Below, one piece after another: positions 18,254 to 26,422 of a stretch of DNA of 64,000 nucleotides. A program made the translations under genes and the position numbers. Each line of letters starts with the position of its first letter. The stretch's first letter is position 1. The stretch lies in NCBI RefSeq assembly GCF_000620705.1, contig NZ_KK211167.1, positions 1 through 64,000 of the forward strand. Reading direction: 5' to 3'. The DNA is from Nocardioides sp. URHA0020 (lineage in GTDB: Bacteria; Actinomycetota; Actinomycetes; Propionibacteriales; Nocardioidaceae). A model generated the notes under the pieces. It saw nothing but the letters and a program-made list of their open reading frames with translations. It did not search any database and was not told the DNA's origin.

Positions 18254-18972
18254 CCCGTGAAGCCGCCGTCGGCCTGCACGACGCCGCCGTTGAGGACGGC
18301 GCCCTCGACCGAGCAGCAGAACGCGATCGTGGCGGCGACCTCCGCGGGGTCGAGGATCCGCCGGAGGAGCTGGTGGGCGGCGAAGTCCTCCACGTCCGGC
18401 AGGCCGTAGAGGTCGGCGGTGGCCTCCAGCATCGGGGTCCGGGTCGAGCCCGGCGACACCGCCACCGCTGTCACCCCGGTCCCGACGAGGTCGGCGGCGA
18501 GTCCCCTCACCAGGCCCACCACGGCGTGCTTGACGGTGGTGTAGGCCGCGAGGTGGAAGAGGCCGTGCGCACCGGCCGCGGAGGCGACCGCGACGAACCG
18601 GCAGCCGCTCGGGTCCGGCTGGGCGAGCAGGTGCGGCACGACGACCGCGGCGGTGTTCCACACCCCGACCACGTCGTGCTGCCACAGGTCGTCGAGGTCG
18701 GCGGGCGGGGTCTGCCACAGCGGTTGCCCGCCTCGGATCACGGCTGCGGCGGCCACGGCGGCGTCGAGCCGACCCCAGCGCTCCAGGGCCAGGTCGACGG
18801 CGGCCTCCAGCACCGCCCGGTCGCGCACGTCACCGACGACATGAGCGACGGCCTCCGACTCCTCAGCCGGGTCGAGGTCGACCCCGACCACGGCGTACCC
18901 CTGCGTCACGAGGCGCGCGACCGTCGCCGAGCCGATGCCGCCGGCGGCTCCGGTGACCAGCGCGACCCTCAT
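18250..18972 (-). CDS. mycofactocin-coupled short-chain dehydrogenase
   Basis: A 240-residue SDR. The cofactor motif is VTGAAGGIGSA, acidic VDLDPAEE follows the second strand (pointing to NAD), and the catalytic set is Ser in VASAAG with YTTVKH as the YxxxK. VSPGSTRTPML is also typical. It lies inside the mft operon between mftE and mftF with 4-bp overlaps on both sides. SDRs next to mft genes are proposed to keep NAD bound and pass electrons to mycofactocin; that role here is inference from context. Confidence 0.88.
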   Translation of the reverse strand: MRVALVTGAAGGIGSATVARLVTQGYAVVGVDLDPAEESEAVAHVVGDVRDRAVLEAAVDLALERWGRLDAAVAAAAVIRGGQPLWQTPPADLDDLWQHDVVGVWNTAAVVVPHLLAQPDPSGCRFVAVASAAGAHGLFHLAAYTTVKHAVVGLVRGLAADLVGTGVTAVAVSPGSTRTPMLEATADLYGLPDVEDFAAHQLLRRILDPAEVAATIAFCCSVEGAVLNGGVVQADGGFTG

Positions 18973-19604
18973 CCGAGCCGCCCAACGACGTCCGCGACCA
19001 TCGCCTCGAGCACGCGCTCGCCCTCGGCCGCGGAGGCTCCCGCCGGGTCGCCGAGCACCCCGTTGGGGGACACCGCGCCGACGCCGCCGGCCATCATGGC
19101 GGGGAGGATCTCCCTCAACGGCCGGGTGTTGCCGACCTCGGCACGGTCGAGCCGCACCGACGCGGGCCGCAGGTGCAGCATCAGCGAGGTCTCGGTGAAG
19201 CCGGCGTGCAGGTCGACGTCCTCCGTCGCGCAGGGCACCCACTCGATCTCGTCGGAGGCGCGCAGCGCGGTCAGGTTCCCGCCGTGGGCGTTGACGAAGA
19301 CGACCCGGTCGGCCCAGGTGCGCAGGGAGCGGGCCAGCTCGACCGCGACGTGCGTGAGCGCGTCGGTGCCGATCGACGCCGTGCCGGCGAAGGACTGGTG
19401 CTCACCGCTCGAGCCGTAGGACAGGGGTGGCGCGACCCAGGTCCCGGGCAGCTCGGCCGCCACGGCCCGCGCGACCGCCACCGCGATGGTGGTGTCGGTG
19501 TCGAGCGGCAGGTGGGGCCCGTGCTGCTCGATCGACCCGACCGGCACCAGCACCAGAGCGGCGCCGGCCGTCTCGGACGACGTCGCGTCCGGCAGGTGAC
19601 TCAT
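18969..19604 (-). CDS. mftE: mycofactocin precursor peptidase MftE
   Basis: A 211-residue creatininase-family metallopeptidase that trims the MftC-modified precursor to release the C-terminal Val-Tyr-derived core. The metal-binding segments are GSIEQHGPHLPLDTDT near residue 23, the short GEHQSFAGT and VNAHGGN, then LHAGFTETS with an acidic ligand. It is slightly shorter than many family members at the N-terminus. ATG at 19604 overlaps the mftD stop. Confidence 0.93.
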   Translation of the reverse strand: MSHLPDATSSETAGAALVLVPVGSIEQHGPHLPLDTDTTIAVAVARAVAAELPGTWVAPPLSYGSSGEHQSFAGTASIGTDALTHVAVELARSLRTWADRVVFVNAHGGNLTALRASDEIEWVPCATEDVDLHAGFTETSLMLHLRPASVRLDRAEVGNTRPLREILPAMMAGGVGAVSPNGVLGDPAGASAAEGERVLEAMVADVVGRLG

Positions 19605-20809
19605 GACCGGTGGAAGCCGTCGGGGATCAGCAGGTGCTCGGGGGTCAGCTCGTCGACCGAGGAGACGCCGAGTCCCAGGAGCGCAGAGTCGATGCCACCG
19701 TGCAGGACGTCGAGGACGTTCTCCACGCCGGCCTGGCCGTTGGCCGCGAGACCCCACAGGTAGGCCCGCCCGATGAGCACGGCGCGGGCGCCCAGGGCGA
19801 GGGCCTTCACGACGTCCGAGCCGCGTCGTACGCCGCCGTCCATCAGCACCTCGACCTGGTCTCCGACGGCCGTGGCGATCGGGTGGAGCAGGCGGATCGC
19901 GGCCGGGGTGCCGTCGAGGTTGTTGCCGCCGTGGTTGGACACCGAGATCGCCGAGACCCCAGCATCCACGGCCTTCTGGGCGTCGTCGACGCGGCCGACG
20001 CCCTTGAGCACGAACGGCGTGCCACTGAGCTGCGACCACTGCTCGCGCATCCAGGCGACGTCCTCCCACGACGGCGGCGGGGTGGTCATCCACTCGTAGT
20101 AGGCACCGAAGAACGTCGGGCCCTTGTCCGCACCGGGCGCAGCGAGGTTGGGGGCGGTCAGGTCCGGGATCTGGCCGGTCCTGCCGAACTGGTAGAGCCA
20201 GCGCGGCCTGGTCGCGACCTTCGGCGCCATCCGCACCATCGTCTTGAGGTCGACCTTCTCGGGGATCTCCGGGCTGCCCCAGTCGCGGCCCATCGAGAAC
20301 GACCAGTCCAGCGTGGCGATCAGGCCGATGGCGCCGGCCTGGTGGGCGCGCTCCATGCGCTGGACCATCACGTCGCGGTCGCCGGTCCAGTACATCTGGA
20401 AGAGCGTCCTGGGGCAGGCCTCGACGACCTCCTCGACCGACTTGGAGGCGAAGTTGGACAGCCCCATCAGGGTGCCGCGCGCGGCGGCGGCCCGAGCCAC
20501 GGCGACCTCACCGTCGGGGTGCACCGCCTGGACCCCGGTCGGGCTGATCAGCACCGGCAGCGAGACCTCCTGGCCCAGCACCGTGCGGGACATCGACCGC
20601 TCCGCGTGGTGACCGGCGACGTGCGGCAGCACCCCGAGCTCCATGAACGCGGCCTGGTTGTCCGACACCGTCTGCCCGCGCTCCGAGCCCGCGACCAGCG
20701 CGGCGTACACCGGCTGGGGCAGGCGCTTCCGGGCGCGCCGCTGGGCGACCGCCACGGACTCGAACCAGGGGTTCTGCCGCCACGGGTTCTCGACCTTCAC
20801 CTCAACCAC
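19601..20809 (-). CDS. mftD: mycofactocin FMN-dependent oxidoreductase MftD
   Basis: A 402-residue FMN enzyme of the alpha-hydroxyacid dehydrogenase family. It oxidatively deaminates the peptide core to premycofactocin. The FMN/active-site region is SVSNHGGNNLDGTPA; canonical lactate or glycolate oxidases have Arg after HGG (HGGRQLD), and Asn here fits the MftD branch. LMDGGVRRGSDVVKALALGARAVLIGRAYL ends the barrel. GTG at 20809 overlaps the mftC stop by 8 bp. Confidence 0.93.
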   Translation of the reverse strand: MVEVKVENPWRQNPWFESVAVAQRRARKRLPQPVYAALVAGSERGQTVSDNQAAFMELGVLPHVAGHHAERSMSRTVLGQEVSLPVLISPTGVQAVHPDGEVAVARAAAARGTLMGLSNFASKSVEEVVEACPRTLFQMYWTGDRDVMVQRMERAHQAGAIGLIATLDWSFSMGRDWGSPEIPEKVDLKTMVRMAPKVATRPRWLYQFGRTGQIPDLTAPNLAAPGADKGPTFFGAYYEWMTTPPPSWEDVAWMREQWSQLSGTPFVLKGVGRVDDAQKAVDAGVSAISVSNHGGNNLDGTPAAIRLLHPIATAVGDQVEVLMDGGVRRGSDVVKALALGARAVLIGRAYLWGLAANGQAGVENVLDVLHGGIDSALLGLGVSSVDELTPEHLLIPDGFHRS

Positions 20810-22007
20810 CGGCCGGGACGAAGCCGGCGAGCGGGCTCTCGGCGCAGTCGCTGACGGGCGGGCGGGTCATGAGCTTGAGCATGACCGGCTGGTTGCGCGT
20901 CGGGTTGGCCTTGGAGTGGTCCTGGCTCGCGGCCGGCAGCACCCGACCGCCCGCAGCAGCCAGGTCGTCGAGCGCGGACTCGCCGTAGCCCTGCACGCAC
21001 TCGGGGTCCGGGCCGTCGAGGGGCAGGCCGGTGAAGAACTTGGCAGCCATGCAGCCGCCGCGGCAGGAGTCGTAGAAGTCGCACTTCGCGCACGCCCCAC
21101 CGGTCTGCGGCGAGCGGAGCTCCTCGAAGAGCGCAGAGGTCTGCCAGACCTGCTGGAAGCCGCCGTCGGCGAGCAGGTTGCCGGCCAGGAAGTTGTCGTG
21201 GATCGCGAACGGGCACGCGTACACGTCCCCGATCGGGTCGATCAGGCACACCACGCGACCCGCTCCGCAGAGGTTGAGGCCCGGCAGGGCCTCCCCGAAC
21301 GCGGCCAGGTGGAAGAACGAGTCACCGGTCAGCACGTTGTCACCGGAGGCCATCAGCCAGTCGTAGAGCACCTTCTGCTGCTCCGGCAGCGGGTGCAACT
21401 CGTCCCACACGTCCGCGCCGCGACCCGAGGGACGCAGCCGCGTCAGGCGCAGCGTCGCGCCGTACCTGTCGGCGAGGGCCTTGAACTCGTCGAGCTGCCC
21501 GATGTTCTGCCGGGTGCAGACCACACTGATCTTGGCGTCGGCGAAGCCCGCGGCCTGCAGGTTCTCCAGCGCGGTGATCGCCATGTCGTAGGACCCCGGC
21601 CCACGCACGTAGTCGTTGACCTCCGCGGTCGCGCCGTCGAGCGAGATCTGCACGTCGACGTAGCCGGCACACGCCGGACCCGCCAGGAACGCCGCGCGCT
21701 CCGGATCCAGACGCACCCCGTTGGTGGAGAACTTCACGCCCACCTGGTGGTTGACCGCGTACTCCAGCAGGTGCCAGAAGTCCGGGCGGATCGTCGGCTC
21801 GCCGCCACCGATGTTGACGTAGAACACCTGCATCCGCTGCAGCTCGTCGATCACCGCCTCGGCCTGCTCGGTGCTCAGCTCGCGCGGGTCACGCCGACCC
21901 GACGACGACAGGCAGTGCGCACACTCCAGGTTGCACGCGTAGGTCAGCTCCCACGTCAGGCAGATCGGGGCGTCCAGCCCGAGCTCGAAGTGCTCGATGA
22001 GTCTCAT
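20802..22007 (-). CDS. mftC: mycofactocin radical SAM maturase MftC
   Basis: A 401-residue radical SAM/SPASM enzyme. The [4Fe-4S] motif is Cys25-x3-Cys29-x2-Cys32 (CNLECAHC), followed by the SAM-binding NIGGGEPT. The C-terminal SPASM region has GACAKCDFYDSCRGGCMAA for auxiliary clusters. MftC decarboxylates the C-terminal Tyr of MftA and cross-links it to the preceding Val. The ATG at 22007 overlaps the mftB stop; the longer open frame upstream is inside mftB and is rejected. Confidence 0.96.
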   Translation of the reverse strand: MRLIEHFELGLDAPICLTWELTYACNLECAHCLSSSGRRDPRELSTEQAEAVIDELQRMQVFYVNIGGGEPTIRPDFWHLLEYAVNHQVGVKFSTNGVRLDPERAAFLAGPACAGYVDVQISLDGATAEVNDYVRGPGSYDMAITALENLQAAGFADAKISVVCTRQNIGQLDEFKALADRYGATLRLTRLRPSGRGADVWDELHPLPEQQKVLYDWLMASGDNVLTGDSFFHLAAFGEALPGLNLCGAGRVVCLIDPIGDVYACPFAIHDNFLAGNLLADGGFQQVWQTSALFEELRSPQTGGACAKCDFYDSCRGGCMAAKFFTGLPLDGPDPECVQGYGESALDDLAAAGGRVLPAASQDHSKANPTRNQPVMLKLMTRPPVSDCAESPLAGFVPAGG

Positions 22008-22300
22008 GCGCTCTCCTCCACGGATCCGGTCGGTACGTCGGGACGGGGCCGGATCATGTCCGCCTCGGCCAGGCCCTCCAGCGCGGCGGCGTACGCCGCG
22101 TGCTGCCCCTCGGGCACCCCCACCGCGACCAGCGCGGACCGCACGTCGGGGTGCTGGGCCAAGCCCTCCACCACCCGCACCAGCTCGGGGCGCTTGAGGA
22201 AGGTCAGCTTGCGGTTGCCGAAGTGGTAGGCCAGCGCCCCGAACGGCTCGGGGCGCAGCGCCACCGACGGCGACAGCCGCCACGGCTCATCGAGGATCAT
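22004..22300 (-). CDS. mftB: mycofactocin precursor-binding chaperone MftB
   Basis: A 98-residue RiPP recognition element protein (PqqD-like fold) that binds MftA and delivers it to MftC. The family stretch ALRPEPFGALAYHFGNRKL is followed by the winged-helix part. It starts 12 bp after the mftA stop and overlaps mftC by 4 bp, the standard order. Confidence 0.94.
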   Translation of the reverse strand: MILDEPWRLSPSVALRPEPFGALAYHFGNRKLTFLKRPELVRVVEGLAQHPDVRSALVAVGVPEGQHAAYAAALEGLAEADMIRPRPDVPTGSVEESA

Positions 22301-22312
22301 CGGGTCAGCGGC

Positions 22313-22420
22313 TCAGTAGACGCCGCACATGCCGTCGATCGAGACCTCTTCGATCAGGTCCTCACTGGTGAGCGCGGCGGTGACGTCCTGCTCGACGGGC
22401 TCGTTCTGCTCCGGGTTCAT
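22313..22420 (-). CDS. mftA: mycofactocin precursor peptide MftA
   Basis: A 35-residue peptide gene, too short for most gene finders. It starts MNPEQNEPVEQDV and ends IDGMCGVY, the invariant MftA tail; the final Val-Tyr becomes the redox core of the cofactor. An AGGAGG ribosome site lies 6 bases upstream of the ATG. It heads the leftward mft operon and is divergent from mftR, 85 bp away. Confidence 0.97.
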   Translation of the reverse strand: MNPEQNEPVEQDVTAALTSEDLIEEVSIDGMCGVY

Positions 22421-22433
22421 CGCAGCCTCCTGG

Positions 22434-22479
22434 TGGATGTGCTCTGGTTGGATGTGGTGCGGGCCACACTAATGGCACC
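22434..22479. promoter_or_regulatory. putative MftR operator region between mftA and mftR
   Basis: The 85-bp divergent spacer holds an inverted repeat TGTGG-N6-CCACA (22453-22468), a wider GGTGC/GCACC pair (22456-22460 and 22475-22479), and a direct repeat TGGATGTG at 22434 and 22449. The dyad sits where a TetR repressor could block both genes. Binding is inference. Confidence 0.5.
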
Positions 22480-22505
22480 CAGCGCCACAAAGATAGGGTC
22501 GAGGA

Positions 22506-23081
22506 ATGAGCAGTCGGGGCCGTCCGGGTGCGACCAGCCACGCGCGGATCGAGGAGTCCGCGTTCCGGCTGTTCGCCGAGCGCGGGTTCGACGACGTGAC
22601 GATGGCCGACATCGCCGCCGAGGTCGGCGTAGGACGGCGCACGCTCTTCCGCTACTTCGAGTCCAAGAACGACATCCCCTGGGGCCAGTTCGCCAGCACC
22701 CTCGAGCACTTCCGCCAGATCCTCGCCTCGATGCCGGTGGACCTGCCGCTCTGGGAGGCCGTGCACCGCGGCGTGCTCGCGTTCAACGACGTGCCCGACA
22801 GCGCAGTCCCGCCCCACCGGGACCGGATGCGGCTCATCCTCGGCACCCCCGCGCTCCAGGCCCACTCGGTGCACCAGTACGCCGAGTGGCGCGACGTCAT
22901 CGCCGACTACGTCGCCCGGCGGCGCGGCCTGGAGCCCACCGACATCCTGCCCCGCACGGTCGGCAGCGTCTCCCTGGCGCTCGCCATCTCGGCGTACGAG
23001 GGCTGGCTGGCCGACCCGAACGCGGACCTCGCGACGCTGCTGGACCAGACGATGACCAGCCTGCGCGGCTACCTCAGCTGA
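22506..23081 (+). CDS. mftR: mycofactocin system TetR-family regulator MftR
   Basis: A 191-residue TetR regulator with the helix-turn-helix at residues 10-55 (RIEESAFRLFAERGFDDVTMADIAAEVGVGRRTLFRYFESK) and a ligand domain after it. MftR of mycobacteria represses mft genes and is released by long-chain acyl-CoA. The ATG has GAGG immediately upstream, closer than normal for a ribosome site. It is divergent from mftA and overlaps the convergent carboxypeptidase gene by 8 bp. Confidence 0.92.
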   Translation: MSSRGRPGATSHARIEESAFRLFAERGFDDVTMADIAAEVGVGRRTLFRYFESKNDIPWGQFASTLEHFRQILASMPVDLPLWEAVHRGVLAFNDVPDSAVPPHRDRMRLILGTPALQAHSVHQYAEWRDVIADYVARRRGLEPTDILPRTVGSVSLALAISAYEGWLADPNADLATLLDQTMTSLRGYLS

Positions 23082-26000
23082 TCGGCTTCACCCCCGTCAG
23101 GTGATGCAGGGCGCGAGCCATCAGCGCGTTGCGCTCCGCGTCGGTGGAGACGCCCTCCAACCCGAAGCCCACCAGCAGCGAGCGCGGTGTGGCGATCGTG
23201 TTGCCGACCGGGAAGCCCGAGGCGTCGGTCTGGATGAAGCTGTTGGCGTTGGCGCCGCTGCCGTCGGGAGGTCCGGTGATCTGCCAGCCGCCCAGGTCGC
23301 TCTCGAACGACGTGGCGGTGCCGTCGGGGAGGACGATGTCGTCGAGGAAGACGCCGATCCCCTGGGTGGCCCAGTCGCTGGCGTACGCGATCGAGACCTC
23401 GACGCTCTGCCCGGCGTACGCCGACAGGTCCACGCTCCACTGCTGCCAGCCGCCGGAGTTCCCGCTCGCCGCGTTCCAGGCCCCGGTGGTGCCGGTGGGA
23501 TCGCACGTCGAGGGACCGGTCTGGGTCTGGTAGTGGTCGAGCTGCGGGTGGAGGGTCCGCCAGCCATCGGAGTTCTCCTGGTGGCAGCTGTCGCCGGTGG
23601 CCTGCGTGGTGTGGCCGCCGGCGTCCGGCAGCGTCGTCCAGTCGTCGGCCCCCGGGGTGCGCGCCTCCACGAAGAGGTGGTCCCAGGCGGCCTCGGTGTC
23701 GTACGACGTCCAGAACGTCATCGATCCGCCGCCGGCCGGGACGGCGATCTCCCGGGTGACCCGCTTGTAGGAGGCGTCGGCGATCTGCGAGTACAGGTAC
23801 TTGTCCCCGCTGTGCGGGTCGAAGGGCCCGCCGGGCTTGTCGTAGCGTGCCGCCGCCCAGCTCTCGAACTGCTTGAACTCATCGACCGGCAGGATGCCGC
23901 TGGTCGCGATGAACGAGGACCTGCGCAGCGTGTTGGCGGCGAGGACGGGGTCGTCGAGGCCCCAGGACAGACCCGTGAACGGGTCGTCCACCCCGACCGA
24001 GTCGAACGCCGTCCCGTCGGCGTGACCGTCGTTGGCCACGGCCAGGTAGCCACCGAGGTAGTACTGCAGCACGTCGTTGGTCGTGTCGCCGCCGAAGAAC
24101 GAGCCGTACGTCGGCAGGCAGCGGCGCGGATCGACGTCGGCCGGTGCGGGGTTGCAGTCGATGACGCCCTGGGGGTCGTAGAGCTGGGCGCCCACGTTGG
24201 TCGTGTACTGCTGGCCCGCCGAGTCGCCGGCGAGCATCGCCCGGCCGCCCTCGTTGAGGTAGGAGCGCAGCTCGAGCAGCTCGTCGATCGCGAGCCGGTC
24301 GGCGTTGCCGCCCGCGCGTCCCGCGGTCCGGGTCACGAGGTCGTCACCGGTCTCCCAGACCACGGCGTCGTAGTGGCTGAGCACGCCGAGCGCGTCGGGT
24401 GCGACCCGGCCGGCCGCGTCGATGTCGTAGAGGTCCGCGTCCTCGCCGTTGGCGGCGAGGGCGTCGGTGTAGGCGTCGGCGTGGTGCGGCCCCGCCGTCG
24501 ACTGCACCGGCGAGGCGCCCGTGTAGTCCTCGGCGGCGACCACCAGCACGTCGCGCCCGGAGTCGGAGACGGCGTCGTAGGTGAACGACTCGCTGCGGTG
24601 GTGGCGCGCCTCGAACCAGACCTTGACCGAGTCCCCGGGGTCCGTGCCGCGGACGACGCCGCGGACCTGGTGGTAGTAGACCGACGCCGGGTCGTAGGTG
24701 GATCCGCCACCCCACTCGTGGGTGGGTGCCGAGCGGACGCGCCCGTGGTTGATCCGGTACTTCAGCGTGACCCTGCCCAGGCTGCGCTTGGCGAGCACCG
24801 CGACCGGCTGCGGGTCGCCGTACGACTTCGTGAAGCTCAGCTGCACTCCCGGGTTGCCGCTCTTGTAGGGGTCGTCGCTGTCCAGGTAGAAGGGCTTGGT
24901 CCTGATGCCGGTGACCGTCTTCGGGTCGTCGGGGTCACCCGCCGACCGCGCGACGGAGTCGGCGAAGGGCAGGTTGCGCTCGAACTCGGCCTGCACCAGC
25001 GCGTCGTCGTCGGGGAAGACGAAGCCGCATCCCTCGCAGCCCTCGGACAGCTCCGGCGTCCAGGCGAGCGCGCCCGTGCTCACGTGCGCGTAGTCCGTCG
25101 TCTCGCCGTTGGTGACGTAGAGGACGTCGGAGCTCAGGCCCGGGTGGAAGTCGGGGATCGCCGGGGCGTCCAGGTTGCCGGACAGGGCGTAGTAGATCGG
25201 GTCGTCGGCGGTCGGCGTGCCGGTCTGCCAGCCCTCGGCGTACAGCAGCCACTGGCCCGCCGAGTGGTAGTTGACCTGGAACGCGAACCCGATCCGGTCC
25301 AGCAGGCCGACCATGGCCCGGGTCTCGGGCTCCGACGCCGGCGCCGGGCCGCGGTAGGTCTCGCTGGACTGGATGGACGACGAGCCCTCCTCGTCGTACC
25401 CCCAGTGGTTGGGGAAGTTGCGGTTGGGATCGACGCCGTCGCCCACCTGGATCTGCCCGTCGCCGTTGTTGTCGCGGAGGTTCTTGCGCCACAGCCGCTC
25501 GTGGTCGAACGTGTACTGGTAGCCGTCGGGGTTGGCCACCAGCACGAACCACAGCTCGGTGGACCTCAGCAGCTTGCGGACCGACTTGTCGTGGGCGCGC
25601 CAGCGGTCGATGTAGTGGTTCATGAGGCGGCGGTTGACCTCGGTCGAGATCCACTCGCGGGCGTGCTGGGTCGAGCTGTAGAGCACGGCCGGCCGACTGC
25701 CGTCCCGCTTGCTGCGGGCGTTCTGCGTCACCTTGACCGCCAGGATCGGCCGGCCCTGCCCGGTGTGGCCGATGACCTCGACCTTGACGAGGCGGGGGTT
25801 CTTGCGGGCCGCCGCGTAGATCTGGTCCCGGATGCCGCCGCGCTCGTCGTACGAGCGCCAGACGTCGAACCCGCCGGCCGCCTGCTTGGCCGCGAGCTGA
25901 CGGACCGTGAGCCCGCCCTCGACCCGGGTGAGCTCGACGCCGACGCCCTGCCTCTCGAGCTTGTTGGCTTGCGCACCGTCGAGCACGACGTCGAGCTCGA

Positions 26001-26208
26001 GGCCGGCCGCGACCGATCGCTGGCCGCTGACCTCGACGCCCAGGTCGGAGACCGCGGAGAGCTCGGACGGCGTGACCGTCAGGGTGTACGCGTCCAGCCG
26101 GTCGGGATCGCGTCCCGCAGCCGTGGGTGCCGCGGTCGCGGGGGTCAGTCCCGCGCACAGGGCGGTCACCACCACGAGGACCAGTGATCCGATGAGCCAG
26201 TTCCGCAT
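23074..26208 (-). CDS. secreted M14 zinc carboxypeptidase with C-terminal beta domain
   Basis: A 1044-residue exported protein. Residues 1-27 are a signal peptide (MRNWLIGSLVLVVVTALCAG). The M14 domain carries the zinc site STQHAREWIS (HxxE) and the third ligand in FQVNYHSAGQ; VANPDGYQY and the catalytic Glu in WTPELSEGC are present. A central region resembles a class I glutamine amidotransferase-like fold (VVWETGDDLV, GGRAMLAGDSAGQ). The last ~200 residues resemble the immune inhibitor A-type beta domain (VFLDDIVLPDG). Likely digests extracellular protein. Confidence 0.88.
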   Translation of the reverse strand: MRNWLIGSLVLVVVTALCAGLTPATAAPTAAGRDPDRLDAYTLTVTPSELSAVSDLGVEVSGQRSVAAGLELDVVLDGAQANKLERQGVGVELTRVEGGLTVRQLAAKQAAGGFDVWRSYDERGGIRDQIYAAARKNPRLVKVEVIGHTGQGRPILAVKVTQNARSKRDGSRPAVLYSSTQHAREWISTEVNRRLMNHYIDRWRAHDKSVRKLLRSTELWFVLVANPDGYQYTFDHERLWRKNLRDNNGDGQIQVGDGVDPNRNFPNHWGYDEEGSSSIQSSETYRGPAPASEPETRAMVGLLDRIGFAFQVNYHSAGQWLLYAEGWQTGTPTADDPIYYALSGNLDAPAIPDFHPGLSSDVLYVTNGETTDYAHVSTGALAWTPELSEGCEGCGFVFPDDDALVQAEFERNLPFADSVARSAGDPDDPKTVTGIRTKPFYLDSDDPYKSGNPGVQLSFTKSYGDPQPVAVLAKRSLGRVTLKYRINHGRVRSAPTHEWGGGSTYDPASVYYHQVRGVVRGTDPGDSVKVWFEARHHRSESFTYDAVSDSGRDVLVVAAEDYTGASPVQSTAGPHHADAYTDALAANGEDADLYDIDAAGRVAPDALGVLSHYDAVVWETGDDLVTRTAGRAGGNADRLAIDELLELRSYLNEGGRAMLAGDSAGQQYTTNVGAQLYDPQGVIDCNPAPADVDPRRCLPTYGSFFGGDTTNDVLQYYLGGYLAVANDGHADGTAFDSVGVDDPFTGLSWGLDDPVLAANTLRRSSFIATSGILPVDEFKQFESWAAARYDKPGGPFDPHSGDKYLYSQIADASYKRVTREIAVPAGGGSMTFWTSYDTEAAWDHLFVEARTPGADDWTTLPDAGGHTTQATGDSCHQENSDGWRTLHPQLDHYQTQTGPSTCDPTGTTGAWNAASGNSGGWQQWSVDLSAYAGQSVEVSIAYASDWATQGIGVFLDDIVLPDGTATSFESDLGGWQITGPPDGSGANANSFIQTDASGFPVGNTIATPRSLLVGFGLEGVSTDAERNALMARALHHLTGVKPIS

Positions 26209-26316
26209 GTGCCGCACCTCCGAGGAAGCCCCCCGGTCAGTCTCTGAGTCTGGCACCGGCGCCGCCGTCCGGCGTCCCCCAATTTGACGACGCCGGAGCC
26301 CGTGGACGTGCGTGCT

Positions 26317-26364
26317 GGTCCGCGGGTCCGCGGGTCTGCTGGTCTGCTGGTCTGCTGGTCTGGG
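26317..26364. repeat. 8-bp tandem microsatellite
   Basis: Six consecutive 8-bp units beginning GGTC: two GGTCCGCG, three GGTCTGCT and one GGTCTGGG. It lies in the 214-bp spacer between the M14 gene and the acyl-CoA dehydrogenase gene, 58 bp before the latter's start. The rest of the spacer shows no supported gene. Confidence 0.9.
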
Positions 26365-26422
26365 GAGCGTGGGAAGGACTCCGCCGCGCGGTCACGTGGG
26401 GCGTCGGGGTTAGGGTCCGAAG

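Noticed and set aside
22313..22420. Bacteriocin or lanthipeptide precursor
   Set aside because: The IDGMCGVY tail and the adjacent mftB-mftF genes identify it as MftA.
23101..26187. 1028-residue open frame antisense to the M14 carboxypeptidase gene
   Set aside because: High GC keeps antisense frames open; the translation is Arg/Val/Gly-rich with no motif, while the opposite strand encodes a clear enzyme.
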